Source of the DNA: a virus
Length of the DNA stretch: 23,820 nucleotides
Strand: one strand, 5' to 3'
Virus record (IMG/VR): IMGVR_UViG_3300008217_000096
Location: 1-23,820 of that record
The notes under the pieces were generated by a model. That model had not been told where the DNA came from, did no database searches, and was given only the letters and a program-made list of their open reading frames with translations. Below, piece after piece: positions 1 through 7,829 of this stretch. Position numbers and translations under genes: made by a program. Every line of letters begins with the position of its first letter. Positions within the stretch are counted from its first letter, which is position 1.

Positions 1-1169
1 ACATTAAACGCAAGATCTTCGCCCCAGTTATCTTGAGCCCACAGCCGAATATTTGATCCTGATTCTGCGGCGGTGGCCGAGGCTTGCCCGAATCCTACAA
101 AGTCATTGGCTTCTTTAACTGTTGCACCATCATCATGGGCCGCTGCCGTAGTTCCTCTGGCTGCCCTGGCGACTCCCGCGTTAATCGTATTGGATGATTT
201 GCCCGTGTACTGGAGTAATTCATCGTCAATCAGGACAAGTCCAACAAAGGTTATGGTAGCCCCGCTGGAGGAACTCGCCGCCGTAGTGCCGTCGTCCGCC
301 CTTGTCAGATCCCCAAAGACATTCCCTGCATTGGTTCCATAGCGAATGTTTTCGCTTCCGATCTTAATGGTACCTTTACTAGGAAACCCCGTTGTACTGG
401 AGCCCGCTATGGTGGAGCTTGAGGCAGTCAAATCTGCGGTGGTGGTAGTAGACGCTGTCTCGAAGTCCGAGGCACTCGTCAGAATGAAAGTTGTGTCAGA
501 ATCGCTTATCCCGCCACTGTCATTGAGGGTAGTTTGTGCATAGCCTGTGCTAAGTCCACCCCAAAGACCCGCCCCAAAACCAGTGCCAGTTACAACCGTG
601 TCGAGACCTGTGTTTATCTGATAAGTGGCAACGACAGAGGAGCCTCCGCCAGCGGTGGACCCGGAAGAAGCTGAACCCGCTGTTGTTATCGTGTAACTGT
701 TCGAGTCTATGAGAGTAAGCTCATGTTCCGTGTTCAACTGGGCTGCTGTGATCCCATCCGTAGTCGTTGCCCCGCTTAACGTGACGAAGTCTCCATTAAC
801 CGCGCCATGGCTAGGGGCGGTCACAGTCACCACTGCGCTACTAGCTGCACCTGTTTTAAGGGGATTTGCTCCAAGAGTAGTTGTAGCTCGGATAGGGGTA
901 ACATCGTTGTATCCCCCACCCTCTTCTATATAGAACTTGGTCTCTGTCCCAAGGCCCATGTACTTGGAGCCGCTTAACGCGGCCCATACATGAAGAGACC
1001 GGCCCGTTCCTTCTATAGTGTTGCTACTAAGACGGGTCCATCCGCCCATTTTCTCGGGTCGCCCTTTGCGGAACCGAACTAGGTCGGAATTATACCAACC
1101 GTTCTCATCTCCGTAGGACGTAGTTTCCCTGTTAACCCCAGGACGAAACTGTATCTTTGACAAGGGCAT
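1..1169 (-). CDS. Large tail/stabilisation-type virion protein, 3' end cut by window edge
   Basis: An open frame begins at ATG 1169 and runs without a stop to the left edge, giving 389 codons with the C-terminus missing. GGAAG lies 7 bases before the ATG. The N-terminus (MPLSKIQFRPGVNRETTSYG, then a YNSDLVRFRKGRPEKMGGW segment) is a signature I recall from virion proteins of marine podovirus-like phages, often labelled tail or stabilisation protein. Residues 112-176 form a Ser/Thr/Gly-rich beta domain (TVTAPSHG...GD.V...YTI...GGG) that recurs in the 167-aa protein at 5334-5837. Residues from about 205 contain FPSKGTIKIGSENIRYG and a second IDDELLQYTG-type segment, which look like repeated beta modules. 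The visible part ends near RLWAQDNWGEDL. It follows the XhlA-like gene by one base. A virion role is likely; the exact place in the tail is inferred. Confidence 0.85.
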   Translation of the reverse strand, partial: MPLSKIQFRPGVNRETTSYGDENGWYNSDLVRFRKGRPEKMGGWTRLSSNTIEGTGRSLHVWAALSGSKYMGLGTETKFYIEEGGGYNDVTPIRATTTLGANPLKTGAASSAVVTVTAPSHGAVNGDFVTLSGATTTDGITAAQLNTEHELTLIDSNSYTITTAGSASSGSTAGGGSSVVATYQINTGLDTVVTGTGFGAGLWGGLSTGYAQTTLNDSGGISDSDTTFILTSASDFETASTTTTADLTASSSTIAGSSTTGFPSKGTIKIGSENIRYGTNAGNVFGDLTRADDGTTAASSSSGATITFVGLVLIDDELLQYTGKSSNTINAGVARAARGTTAAAHDDGATVKEANDFVGFGQASATAAESGSNIRLWAQDNWGEDLAFN

Positions 1170-1170
1170 C

Positions 1171-1401
1171 TTATATCTTCCAAAGCATCCCAACCATCAG
1201 GATAATCACCGCTCCAGCAGAAGTAATCATAATCAACTCAAGACGCTTTATTCGCTCAATGGTCTCTTTCCACCGTTCAGCACAGACCGCTTCATGGGTA
1301 TTTAGTTTCGCCTGAACTTCTTTAACTGTCGCCATTACCTGTGACCCTAACTTAGAATAATCATAATAAACGCCTCTGAAGAAAGGACGCAGGTGTCTCA
1401 T
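1171..1401 (-). CDS. XhlA-like small membrane protein
   Basis: A 76-aa frame whose ATG overlaps the stop of the upstream gene (TAATG). Its core, from MATVKEVQAKL onward, has an amphipathic helix with THEAVCAERWKETIERIKRLE followed by one C-terminal membrane segment (IMITSAGAVIILMVGMLW). This layout, with the ERW.....RI..LE signature, matches haemolysin XhlA-type phage proteins, which sit in the membrane and assist lysis or holin action. An internal ATG at 1335, with AGGG about 9 bases upstream, would give a 54-aa protein that starts exactly at the conserved core; I cannot choose firmly between the two starts. It lies between the fibre-linked 102-aa gene and the large tail protein, away from the main membrane cassette at 11504-12431. 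Lysis role is inferred from the family only. Confidence 0.75.
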   Translation of the reverse strand: MRHLRPFFRGVYYDYSKLGSQVMATVKEVQAKLNTHEAVCAERWKETIERIKRLELIMITSAGAVIILMVGMLWKI

Positions 1402-1709
1402 TATTCTGGTTTCGGATGTGCTGCCTTCACCGCTGCAATAGTATCTTTCCAGGTAGTCGTTCCGTTGACTTGATCCCAGTATTGCATGTCAAGCTGATCG
1501 CCAACGGCAGGATATGCAGTCTCTCGTGTTCTTGCATATTCTTGGGCGTCATATTCTGACTGTAGCTCTGCCTGTTTAGCAACAATCTGCTCGGCGGTAA
1601 TGTTGTTGGGATTGCCATCATGCCAAGTGATTTGGTTAATGTCTTCTGCATTAATAGAAACTTGAGCAGTGGAATCGAGCTCAAGGATTGCTCTAGCAAT
1701 ATTTGTCAT
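1401..1709 (-). CDS. Small protein downstream of tail fibre
   Basis: A 102-aa protein whose ATG overlaps the tail-fibre stop codon (ATGA), with GGAG about 8 bases upstream. The C-terminal half has a pattern I recall from small proteins next to phage tail fibres: AYPAVGDQLDMQYWD, a short variable segment, then a helix ending IAAVKAAHPKPE. The middle is a helix rich in Ala, Glu and Gln. Such proteins are sometimes proposed as fibre assembly chaperones or tail accessory factors; nothing in the sequence proves that here. The tight coupling to the fibre gene argues for a joint role. Confidence 0.8.
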   Translation of the reverse strand: MTNIARAILELDSTAQVSINAEDINQITWHDGNPNNITAEQIVAKQAELQSEYDAQEYARTRETAYPAVGDQLDMQYWDQVNGTTTWKDTIAAVKAAHPKPE

Positions 1710-3418
1710 GCCCCTATCTCCATAACGATTATGGACGTTGGCACTCGGCCCTCATTGTCAGCGTCAGAGTCATCGCCGGAACGTCCAACCACCATGGTGC
1801 CCTCACCCCCAATTCGCGCTTGAGCTTTGTAGGTTGTCGAAGAAGTTGAGGAGGGGGAATCCACATACGCAATACTTACGCCGTAAGCAATCCCATTGGC
1901 AGACCTACTCGGCCCAATGGTTGTCGATGCTCGTACTCGGCTGCTGGCCGCATCACCTATAAATATTTCGGTCGAGCCTCTCACAAGCGATAAGTAAGCA
2001 TTAGCATTACCCGTGGAGGAATTACCAACAAAACCAGTAAGAAGAACCAGAACCTTACTACTTGTCGCCGCCGGAGTAATATCTACAGTGACATCGGTGA
2101 CATCGGTAAAACTTGTGGATGTTGTAGTAAATGTGTCTGTCTTCGTCGCTTGAACCACTTGTAGAATTTTTCCCCCTGACAGTGCCTCCGACTGCCAAGT
2201 GCTGCCTGTTGACGTTAAAACTTGGCCGTCCGCTCCTGGAGCAATTACCTGAAAGGCGGAGGTTCCGTTGCCTAAGAGTACATTGTTTGCGGTAAATGTA
2301 CTGGCTCCCGTGCCACCGTTAGCTACGCTTAAATCAGTCCCTAAAGTTAGCGCCCCAACTATCTCTACGCCCGTTGCGCCCGTTGCAATTTTGATAACCG
2401 CAGTGTCAGCGTCGTTCTTAATGGTAACATCGTTTGTGCTTCCCTGGCCTGTAAGAATAAGACCTTCCGCAGCGGTGTAACCCATTGTGGCATTATCGCC
2501 AGCGGCGGTGTCCCCATCAGCATTTACCGTAGATGCTGTTACATCTCCTACGATGTCTACATTGGTAGCACCTGTGGCGATTGTGATTACGTCAGCATCA
2601 GCGTCGTTCTTGATCGTAACATCATTGGTCGAACCCTGGCCTGTAAGGATCAGTCCTTCGGCAGAAGTGTAACCAAGAGCAGCATCATCTCCCGCTGCGG
2701 TGTCGCCAGTAGCGCCTACCGTCCCACCAGCCGTAATGTCTCCTACAACCGTGACATCTGTGCCTCCTGTAGGAATTTCTAAGACATCAGCGTCAGCATC
2801 ATTCTTGATCGTAACGTCATTGGTCGAACCCTGACCTGTAAGGATAAGACCTTCAGCGGAAGTGTACCCAACTGCGGCTTTATCACTGGCGGCAGTATCA
2901 CCTAACGCATTAAAGGTTCCGCTAGAGGTAATGTCTCCAGAAGCTGTTATGGTAGCGAGGGCCAAGTTGGACAGAGCATCCACAACCGCCGCGCCAGAAC
3001 CCGCGCCATCCATATAAACGAGAGCAGATTTACCGTTCTCTATCGTTATGTTGGCACCACTACCCTGAGTCAGAATAACTGAATACGGTCCACTGGATCC
3101 TGAATCTGTGGTTGCGTTAATCATAATAAAATAAGCAGCCGTCGTATTCGGAGCCACTGTGACGGTATTATTACCTCCCAATGCTCCCGTGAACTTAACC
3201 ACGCGGTACATTCCATCCTGAAGATTTTCAGTCCCGGAGCCTGGGGATGCTTCTCGGACAGTGAAAGTGGTGGTTGTTCCAGTTAAGCCCACCGCCTTGT
3301 AAGAAGCTATCCGATCCAGAATATCCAGATTGTGGTTGGTAGTCGTTCCCCACGCACCGGATTGTTCTCCAGATCCGATTTTTTCGATGCCAAAACTTGT
3401 TGTGTATGAAGATGCCAT
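1706..3418 (-). CDS. Tail fibre / receptor-binding protein with tandem repeats
   Basis: A 570-aa protein with AGGA 7 bases before its ATG. The N-terminus (SYTTSFGIEKIGSGEQSGAW, then GTTTNHNLDILD) is a motif I recall from the virion-attachment end of marine and cyanophage tail fibres. Three consecutive repeats of about 64-65 residues occupy roughly residues 173-360; each contains GDTAA....GYT.AEGLILTGQ, DVTIKNDAD and TG.T.V..VG. A short phage-fibre element (VANGGTGASTFTANNVLLGN) follows, then a beta-rich C-terminal domain from about residue 410 (TDTFTTTSTSF...) that is the likely receptor-binding head. It sits between the 153-aa repeat protein and the 102-aa accessory gene. Fibre identity is well supported; the receptor is unknown. 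Confidence 0.87.
   Translation of the reverse strand: MASSYTTSFGIEKIGSGEQSGAWGTTTNHNLDILDRIASYKAVGLTGTTTTFTVREASPGSGTENLQDGMYRVVKFTGALGGNNTVTVAPNTTAAYFIMINATTDSGSSGPYSVILTQGSGANITIENGKSALVYMDGAGSGAAVVDALSNLALATITASGDITSSGTFNALGDTAASDKAAVGYTSAEGLILTGQGSTNDVTIKNDADADVLEIPTGGTDVTVVGDITAGGTVGATGDTAAGDDAALGYTSAEGLILTGQGSTNDVTIKNDADADVITIATGATNVDIVGDVTASTVNADGDTAAGDNATMGYTAAEGLILTGQGSTNDVTIKNDADTAVIKIATGATGVEIVGALTLGTDLSVANGGTGASTFTANNVLLGNGTSAFQVIAPGADGQVLTSTGSTWQSEALSGGKILQVVQATKTDTFTTTSTSFTDVTDVTVDITPAATSSKVLVLLTGFVGNSSTGNANAYLSLVRGSTEIFIGDAASSRVRASTTIGPSRSANGIAYGVSIAYVDSPSSTSSTTYKAQARIGGEGTMVVGRSGDDSDADNEGRVPTSIIVMEIGA
2340..2902 (-). repeat. Three tandem ~192-bp coding repeats in the tail fibre
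   Basis: On the minus strand the units start at about 2902, 2707 and 2515, a spacing of 195 and 192 bases, so the reading frame is kept. Each encodes the GDTAA...GYT.AEGLILTGQ block and an identical DVTIKNDAD block; the ends of the units vary more. The third unit fades into the GGTG fibre element near 2340. Confidence 0.85.
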
Positions 3419-3427
3419 AGCCTTTTC

Positions 3428-3889
3428 CTATGCCGCTATTTTTGTCCAATCCGGCGTTTGTGTGGTACTTATTTCTGAGAAACTAGAGGTTTGAGAGGTG
3501 TCAATAACACTCCAAACAAGGGCATTATTGACAATTCCTTCAGCCGAAACCCCCTCTACACTGAACGCGAAGTTTATCTGAACGGAACCAATACCACTTG
3601 CTGCGGAGACACCTGTAACAGAAAGATTGGAATTGGTTACTGCTGTAGCACTTCCAATTGCGCTAGCGGCGGATACTCCAGATACCGCCACCGTTACAGG
3701 AACTACTACGGAAGCTGAACCAATTGCGCTAGCGGCGGATACTCCAGTAACACTGATGCTGACGGGGAGATTGACTGTAACGGAACCCGTTGCACTGGCC
3801 GCAGAGACACCTGTAACTTCAACGGGAACGGGGCTATTCCACGTTCCTGCGTTCCAGGTACTCCTATCCCAGCCAGTAATAAGGGCCAT
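3428..3889 (-). CDS. Tail-associated protein with 22-residue repeats
   Basis: A 153-aa protein starting in a TAATG overlap with the gene upstream. After a short N-terminus (WDRSTWNAGTWN) it carries four copies of a repeat with core V.GVSAAS.IGS; three are 22 residues and the last is shorter and decays into VEGVSAEG. The C-terminus has VWSVIDTSQT and TTQTPDWTKI, a doubled DTSQTPxW-like ending that I recall from small tail proteins of marine phages. The repeats read as alternating beta strands with Val/Ser/Ala, consistent with a fibrous or beta-solenoid segment. It directly precedes the tail-fibre gene, so a role in the distal tail is likely. The exact function is unknown. Confidence 0.8.
   Translation of the reverse strand: MALITGWDRSTWNAGTWNSPVPVEVTGVSAASATGSVTVNLPVSISVTGVSAASAIGSASVVVPVTVAVSGVSAASAIGSATAVTNSNLSVTGVSAASGIGSVQINFAFSVEGVSAEGIVNNALVWSVIDTSQTSSFSEISTTQTPDWTKIAA
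3654..3747 (-). repeat. Two identical 28-bp copies inside the 22-aa repeats
   Basis: Positions 3654-3681 and 3720-3747 are identical over 28 bases, 66 bases apart, which is exactly one 22-codon repeat. Identity at synonymous positions points to recent duplication or gene conversion rather than selection on protein alone. Confidence 0.9.
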
Positions 3890-4398
3890 TATGCAATCCT
3901 GATTATCGCGTTATTGGCATCATTTGCCGGAAACTGTATAGTAAAATCACCCGCACTGGATGACTTATCCCCGCCGAAGTTGATTACCGCAACCGCTGGG
4001 TATGCCGCATGATTAGTAGTTGAACCTGTACCCGCAGAACTTAGCGTGCTGTTATAGATTAAAGCTCCTCTGGCACTGGAAATAGTAGAAGTTGACCATG
4101 TGCTATCAGCGAAATCCAAATATGCAGTGGGTACAGAACTGCTGTTATCGGCCAAGCCAAGTGTCACACTTGCCAACGCATTACCCCCCGCTGTGTAAGC
4201 TGTTCCAGACACCTCGTTAGAGGTAGTGTAACCAGTAGTATCAGCACTGATGGATGAGCTATTTGTAAACATCGCAATCTTGAACGTATCCGCACTTATT
4301 GCGCTAGATCCAGTTCGTGTATGCGGAGTCCAAAAATGGATTCCCGCCATTGCTTCTGTCTTGAAAGTTCCGCACATTGCGGAGGATCCAACTGCCAT
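3889..4398 (-). CDS. Virion structural protein (tail-fibre-like)
   Basis: A 169-aa protein with AAGGAGG ahead of an ATG that overlaps the upstream stop (TAATG). The sequence is rich in Ser, Thr, Ala and Gly and predicted mostly beta. Segments such as GIHFW, DTFKIAMFT, NEVSGTAYTAGG, LDFADSTW, ARGALIYN and the ending NAIIRIA form a pattern I recall from small structural proteins of marine phages close to the tail fibre. No enzyme motif is visible. Its location between the 96-aa gene and the repeat protein supports a tail role; which component is not determinable. Confidence 0.8.
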   Translation of the reverse strand: MAVGSSAMCGTFKTEAMAGIHFWTPHTRTGSSAISADTFKIAMFTNSSSISADTTGYTTSNEVSGTAYTAGGNALASVTLGLADNSSSVPTAYLDFADSTWSTSTISSARGALIYNSTLSSAGTGSTTNHAAYPAVAVINFGGDKSSSAGDFTIQFPANDANNAIIRIA

Positions 4399-4688
4399 TA
4401 CAGCCTCCTTATAATCTCTGCCAAGTCACGATGGCCCTGATTTCTCAGTAGAGCCCAAATAGTAGTCCGCTCACTCTGCGCCACCCTTTTCATATAAAAG
4501 ACTAGCACCTCTTTCAATCTATCCCTATGGGCCAGCGCCTGCTCTCGGATGACTGGAGGAGCCCCCTCGGAAACAAGCATTATCTTGTTCAGGGTCATCT
4601 CCGCTATTTCTTCAGGAGAATGTCCTCTGTTCTCAGTAGTAAATACGAAAACATCGTTTATCCGAGAAGAACCAACCGAATCAAACAT
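4398..4688 (-). CDS. Small conserved helical phage protein
   Basis: A 96-aa, mostly helical protein whose ATG overlaps the upstream stop (TAATG at 4688). The core RGHSPEEIAEMTLNKI, then a helix with REQALAHRDRLKEVLVFYMK and an end GHRDLAEIIRRL, is a pattern I recall from uncharacterised small proteins in marine phage structural clusters. No catalytic motif, membrane segment or signal peptide is seen. The last codons (AGGAGG) double as the Shine-Dalgarno of the next gene. It could be a tail assembly factor; that is only suggested by its place. Confidence 0.8.
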   Translation of the reverse strand: MFDSVGSSRINDVFVFTTENRGHSPEEIAEMTLNKIMLVSEGAPPVIREQALAHRDRLKEVLVFYMKRVAQSERTTIWALLRNQGHRDLAEIIRRL

Positions 4689-5332
4689 TATTGTACGGCC
4701 TTCCTAACCCTATCGTAACGGTACTCATCACGGGTTTGCTTACCCTCGCCCAAATTCTTGAGCCATTGAATAGATTCAATAAACCTGTCTGTGTACTCTT
4801 TCTGGATATCGGCTTCGCCCTTCATAAAGACATACGCTTCACACAGACTCCCGTACAAAAGGCACAATTCTGCGTTGGTCCCCAACCAACTCGTACCATC
4901 ACTACTGGTTGTTATAGAGGTTGGACGGTAAAAATAATGCAATTCCATGGTGTAGTTACTGTCGGGGGTAGGAGCCAGCAGGAATGTTTCCTCATCCCAG
5001 TCAGCGTAATACTTAGGGGTTCCTGTTGTTGCTGGATTAGGGGTGTAATCCTGCAACATAGTTGCCTGTTTATAAAGAAGAAATTCTTTACTAGATGAGT
5101 TTATAACGCTCAACGAGTTCTGAGATAAGAAGTCTGTCGGCTTGGACAGGTACTGATTTCCAGAAGTGGCGGACCCTTGGGAAGACTTTCTAAAAACATC
5201 TAACTGGCATTCTTTCAAAATACGCTCTTCAGCGTTCAAAATAAATCTCGACAACTGACTGTCGAAAGTGGTTTCAGTGTTCTGAGTGTAATCCTGAATA
5301 GCAGTTTTCAGTGTAGTGAAAGTGAAAGCCAT
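4688..5332 (-). CDS. Head-tail adaptor-like protein
   Basis: A protein of 214 aa from ATG 5332 (MAFTFTTLKTAIQDYTQNTE). A GTG at 5341 would add three residues but I prefer the ATG because the family begins MAFTF. The ATG lies one base after the upstream TGA. N-terminal helices (LSRFILNAEERILKECQLD) are followed by a mixed beta part (SKPTDFLS, TPKYYADWDEETFLLAPTPD, MELHYFYRP) and C-terminal helices (AELCLLYGSLCEAYVFMKGE). I recall this pattern as a very common adaptor or connector protein of marine podovirus-like phages. It lies two genes after the 292-aa adaptor-like protein, which fits a head-to-tail joining role. Family recall is firm, function less so. Confidence 0.83.
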   Translation of the reverse strand: MAFTFTTLKTAIQDYTQNTETTFDSQLSRFILNAEERILKECQLDVFRKSSQGSATSGNQYLSKPTDFLSQNSLSVINSSSKEFLLYKQATMLQDYTPNPATTGTPKYYADWDEETFLLAPTPDSNYTMELHYFYRPTSITTSSDGTSWLGTNAELCLLYGSLCEAYVFMKGEADIQKEYTDRFIESIQWLKNLGEGKQTRDEYRYDRVRKAVQ

Positions 5333-5333
5333 G

Positions 5334-5837
5334 TCATGCACTCACGGTTACGGGGCCCGCAGAGGCGTCCCCACCGCCACCTTTTACGCTACCCGTTGTT
5401 GCGGTTCCACTACTTGCGGCAAATGTATAATTGTCGTCATCAACCTTGGTTATAGAGTATCCATCGGAGCTTTCTATGGTATCCGAGGAAAACCCGTCAA
5501 AAGAACTAACGGAACGGAATCTAACAGTATCCCCCGTGCTTCTCCCATGTCCCGGTTCCGTAACTGTTATGGTAGCTGACCCGCTGTTTCCGGAACGAAA
5601 CGAATTAAAAGCAAGAAGGACAGTAACCGCAGGCTCCGTTCTATCTGGGCGGGCATTGCGAAGAGCCTGGGGGTCTCCGGTGGGCTTTATAGGATTTAAT
5701 TGCGGCTGTTTTGCCTCCCATTCATCTTTCCCAACAAGAAATCCGGTCCATTCCTTACGCATGTGACGTAAGCGATAAGCCGCACCAGAACGATCAGAAA
5801 TACCCATTGCATGTTTATCAGAGGCATATCTAGCCAT
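5334..5837 (-). CDS. Virion protein with C-terminal beta domain
   Basis: A 167-aa protein in two parts. Residues 1-70 are charged and conserved in character (MARYASDKHAMGISDRSGAA, then RKEWTGFLVGKDEWE and DPQALRNARPDR), a pattern I recall from small marine phage structural proteins. Residues 87-156 are a beta domain (ITVTEPGHGRSTGD.V...DGYSITKVDDDNYTF...GGGG) sharing its layout with residues 112-176 of the tail protein at the left edge. The start has only a weak ribosome site (GGGG, 5 bases before). It sits between the two adaptor-like genes, so it probably belongs to the neck or tail. No enzymatic motif is present. Confidence 0.8.
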   Translation of the reverse strand: MARYASDKHAMGISDRSGAAYRLRHMRKEWTGFLVGKDEWEAKQPQLNPIKPTGDPQALRNARPDRTEPAVTVLLAFNSFRSGNSGSATITVTEPGHGRSTGDTVRFRSVSSFDGFSSDTIESSDGYSITKVDDDNYTFAASSGTATTGSVKGGGGDASAGPVTVSA

Positions 5838-5850
5838 TAGGACCCCGCAC

Positions 5851-6729
5851 TTACAAAGAGGCGTAGTAAGGAACTAAGTTAATACTTGCTATGTCGTGAT
5901 CTTCTTCTGCTGCACGGGTAAACTCTTCTTCGTACAGTCCTTTTAAAATCTGTATTCTTTCGGGAGCTTTTTTCAGGGATATGTAGTAGGCCAAACCTGC
6001 CGCCAAGCACGGGTAAAAACGAAAAGGTATCTCGGTAGTATTTACCGCAGCATCCACATCATCTATTCGGACGAGACGATCATAAATAAAAATATCTGTG
6101 CTATTCTCGGGAACAGGCCAAATCTTAACTACAGGGGTTATCTGGCGATCCACGTAAAATTGGATGGGCCTCCCCGTAGTAGTTTTGGTAGGGATATTTA
6201 GATAGGTGTCCCGAGTTATTCTTGCGATAGATATATCGGAATCACTACGCCTTATTACCCCAGTTAGAATATCAATAGTGGCCTGGGTATCCTCTAAACT
6301 TGGGCTAGCCGAAATTGTCGTGCTCGCCCCGCTAGTGCCCCCAGTTATGGTTTCCCCAGAGGTAAAGGTTCCCGATGGAACGGTAACCGTTATTGTGGTG
6401 GAGGTGGGTTTTGTAATTATGGAAGCCGTGACCGCGCTAGTTCCACCCGTAATGGTTTCCCCAACGCTGAGACTTCCGGAATCCCCAACAGTCGCTGTGA
6501 TAGTACCTACTGGATATTCGGATATTCCGGAGGCTACTGTTTGACTTACCTGCTTAATAGTCCAACGATTTAAGCCACGGTTAGCCCAGTCCGAGAACAA
6601 TAAATTAAGAGACCTTCGAGCCGTGGCGGAATCATAGCCTGTCCGAAACTCCAAACCACAACGCTCAAAAGCCTCTTCTATATAGTCTGCTACATTGGGC
6701 TCAAAATCCTTAGATCCGGAGACAGCCAT
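5851..6729 (-). CDS. Neck/head-tail adaptor-like protein with beta insertion
   Basis: A 292-aa protein. The N-terminal helices (VADYIEEAFERCGLEFRTGY, then ARRSLNLLFSDWANRGLNRW) and the C-terminal part (RPIQFYVDRQ, VVKIWPVPE, IPFRFYPCLAAGLAYYISLK, YEEEFTRAAEEDHD) are a pattern I recall from podovirus-like neck or adaptor proteins of marine phages. Residues about 77-143 interrupt this with a Ser/Thr/Gly-rich segment holding two copies of GETITGGTS, 37 residues apart; the helical adaptor body would be continuous without it. The ribosome site is weak. It lies upstream of the second adaptor-like gene, and both may stack on the portal ring. The adaptor role is inferred from family recall and position. 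Confidence 0.83.
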   Translation of the reverse strand: MAVSGSKDFEPNVADYIEEAFERCGLEFRTGYDSATARRSLNLLFSDWANRGLNRWTIKQVSQTVASGISEYPVGTITATVGDSGSLSVGETITGGTSAVTASIITKPTSTTITVTVPSGTFTSGETITGGTSGASTTISASPSLEDTQATIDILTGVIRRSDSDISIARITRDTYLNIPTKTTTGRPIQFYVDRQITPVVKIWPVPENSTDIFIYDRLVRIDDVDAAVNTTEIPFRFYPCLAAGLAYYISLKKAPERIQILKGLYEEEFTRAAEEDHDIASINLVPYYASL

Positions 6730-6747
6730 TGTATTTCAAACCCTTCA

Positions 6748-7152
6748 TCAGTATTCCTTCAGGCAGTGGATAACCACGGAATAAGTGTCGCCACTGCCAT
6801 GACCCACAGTGGTAAACTGAATATCCCCTGTTTTCCCTCCGGAAGCTGCCACGTTAGGCAATCCACTGATGTCTGAATAGTCAAGGCTATCAGAATAGTC
6901 AGCAGGAAGTTCCGCCGCGATAACGTCGGTGGAAGCGTCCCAAAGGATCTTCACGCCCATGCCGACGTTAGTGAACACGATCTTCTTAATCCTGACACCA
7001 GTGCAAGCCGTTCCATCCTGACGAGAGGAGAGAGCGGAAACATCTACTTTTGTAACCGCAGCTTCTCCACTCCCGTCGCTGGTATTGGTGCAGTAGATTA
7101 TGGCGTCTCTCGCACCATCTATAACCGTGGTGGTTGTTACAGCATCAGCCAT
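6748..7152 (-). CDS. Small virion structural protein
   Basis: A 134-aa protein with AAGGAG 7 bases before ATG 7152. It begins MADAVTTTTVIDGARDAIIY and includes CTNTSDGSG, VRIKKIVFTNVGMGVKILWD and the ending GDTYSVVIHCLKEY, alternating beta strands without enzyme motifs. The pattern resembles small capsid- or tail-associated proteins found downstream of the major capsid gene in marine phages; I recall the type but no proven function. It partners with the 182-aa gene just upstream, of similar composition and also ending in a strand-rich segment. Confidence 0.78.
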   Translation of the reverse strand: MADAVTTTTVIDGARDAIIYCTNTSDGSGEAAVTKVDVSALSSRQDGTACTGVRIKKIVFTNVGMGVKILWDASTDVIAAELPADYSDSLDYSDISGLPNVAASGGKTGDIQFTTVGHGSGDTYSVVIHCLKEY

Positions 7153-7201
7153 GATCTACTCCTTAATTTCACCAGATAACACTGTCATTCTCCTCTTCGA
7201 T

Positions 7202-7750
7202 CTATGCAATCTGCACGTATTCGATAATAAACGTAAAGGAGCCTGCGGTGGTGGCGTCTGCCGTATTGGTGATGTTGCAGTAGATCGTCCTTGCTGAAGC
7301 GGTATACTGCACAGAGGCGGGGGCCGTTGTTCCACTTTCAGTCTGTGTAACCAAAGAAGGCAATGTCACATTGCCCACTACAACAGTCGTGCCACCATCC
7401 AAAATCTGATCCGTTACCGCCGCCACAATCTGTGCACCGGAACTGGAAGTACCAACCTCATAACCAATGTCGCCTGTCCCAATTACGGGAGCAGTCGCGC
7501 AAAAGATTTTGATATTGGTCATAATTGTGTTGGCGGGTTGGGTGAACTCACCAATAGCAGGACTATCGCCAGCCGTCGTGTTAACTGTAACGCCTGTCGC
7601 ATAACCGACATGCTTGATGTACTTGTTTGTAAAAATACCAGTAGAAGCAACAGAGGAAGTTTCAGTAACTGTCCCGGTTGTTGCAGCGATATTTATGACT
7701 TTAAACCCGTTTTCAGAACGAACGGGGCCGTTAAAAGTTGTGTTAGCCAT
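7202..7750 (-). CDS. Virion structural protein downstream of capsid gene
   Basis: A 182-aa protein with a near-perfect ribosome site (AAGGAGGT, 6 bases before the ATG), suggesting high expression. It starts MANTTFNGPVRSENGFKVIN, an opening I recall from marine phage structural proteins, and continues as Thr/Ala/Gly-rich beta sequence ending FTFIIEYVQIA. It is the first gene after the hairpin that closes the capsid gene. High expression and position fit a decoration or tail-tube-like component, but neither can be proven from sequence. Confidence 0.8.
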   Translation of the reverse strand: MANTTFNGPVRSENGFKVINIAATTGTVTETSSVASTGIFTNKYIKHVGYATGVTVNTTAGDSPAIGEFTQPANTIMTNIKIFCATAPVIGTGDIGYEVGTSSSGAQIVAAVTDQILDGGTTVVVGNVTLPSLVTQTESGTTAPASVQYTASARTIYCNITNTADATTAGSFTFIIEYVQIA

Positions 7751-7761
7751 CCGGCTACCTC

Positions 7762-7791
7762 CTTACAAAGATTGCCCTAGAGTCTTGTAAG
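7762..7791 (-). promoter_or_regulatory. Inverted repeat touching the ribosome site of the 182-aa gene
   Basis: CTTACAA at 7762-7768 and TTGTAAG at 7785-7791 can pair in the minus-strand RNA as a 7-bp stem with a 16-base loop. The downstream arm overlaps the first bases of AAGGAGGT. It could tune translation of the next gene, or be incidental. Confidence 0.3.
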
Positions 7792-7829
7792 CGTCTGCTG
7801 GGCCAGTCGCTAGGGCTAGTTATCCCAGG

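Noticed and set aside
1-1166. Plus-strand open frames at 73-342, 346-543 and 709-933
   Set aside because: They are antisense to a continuous 389-codon minus-strand frame with a recognised phage tail protein start.
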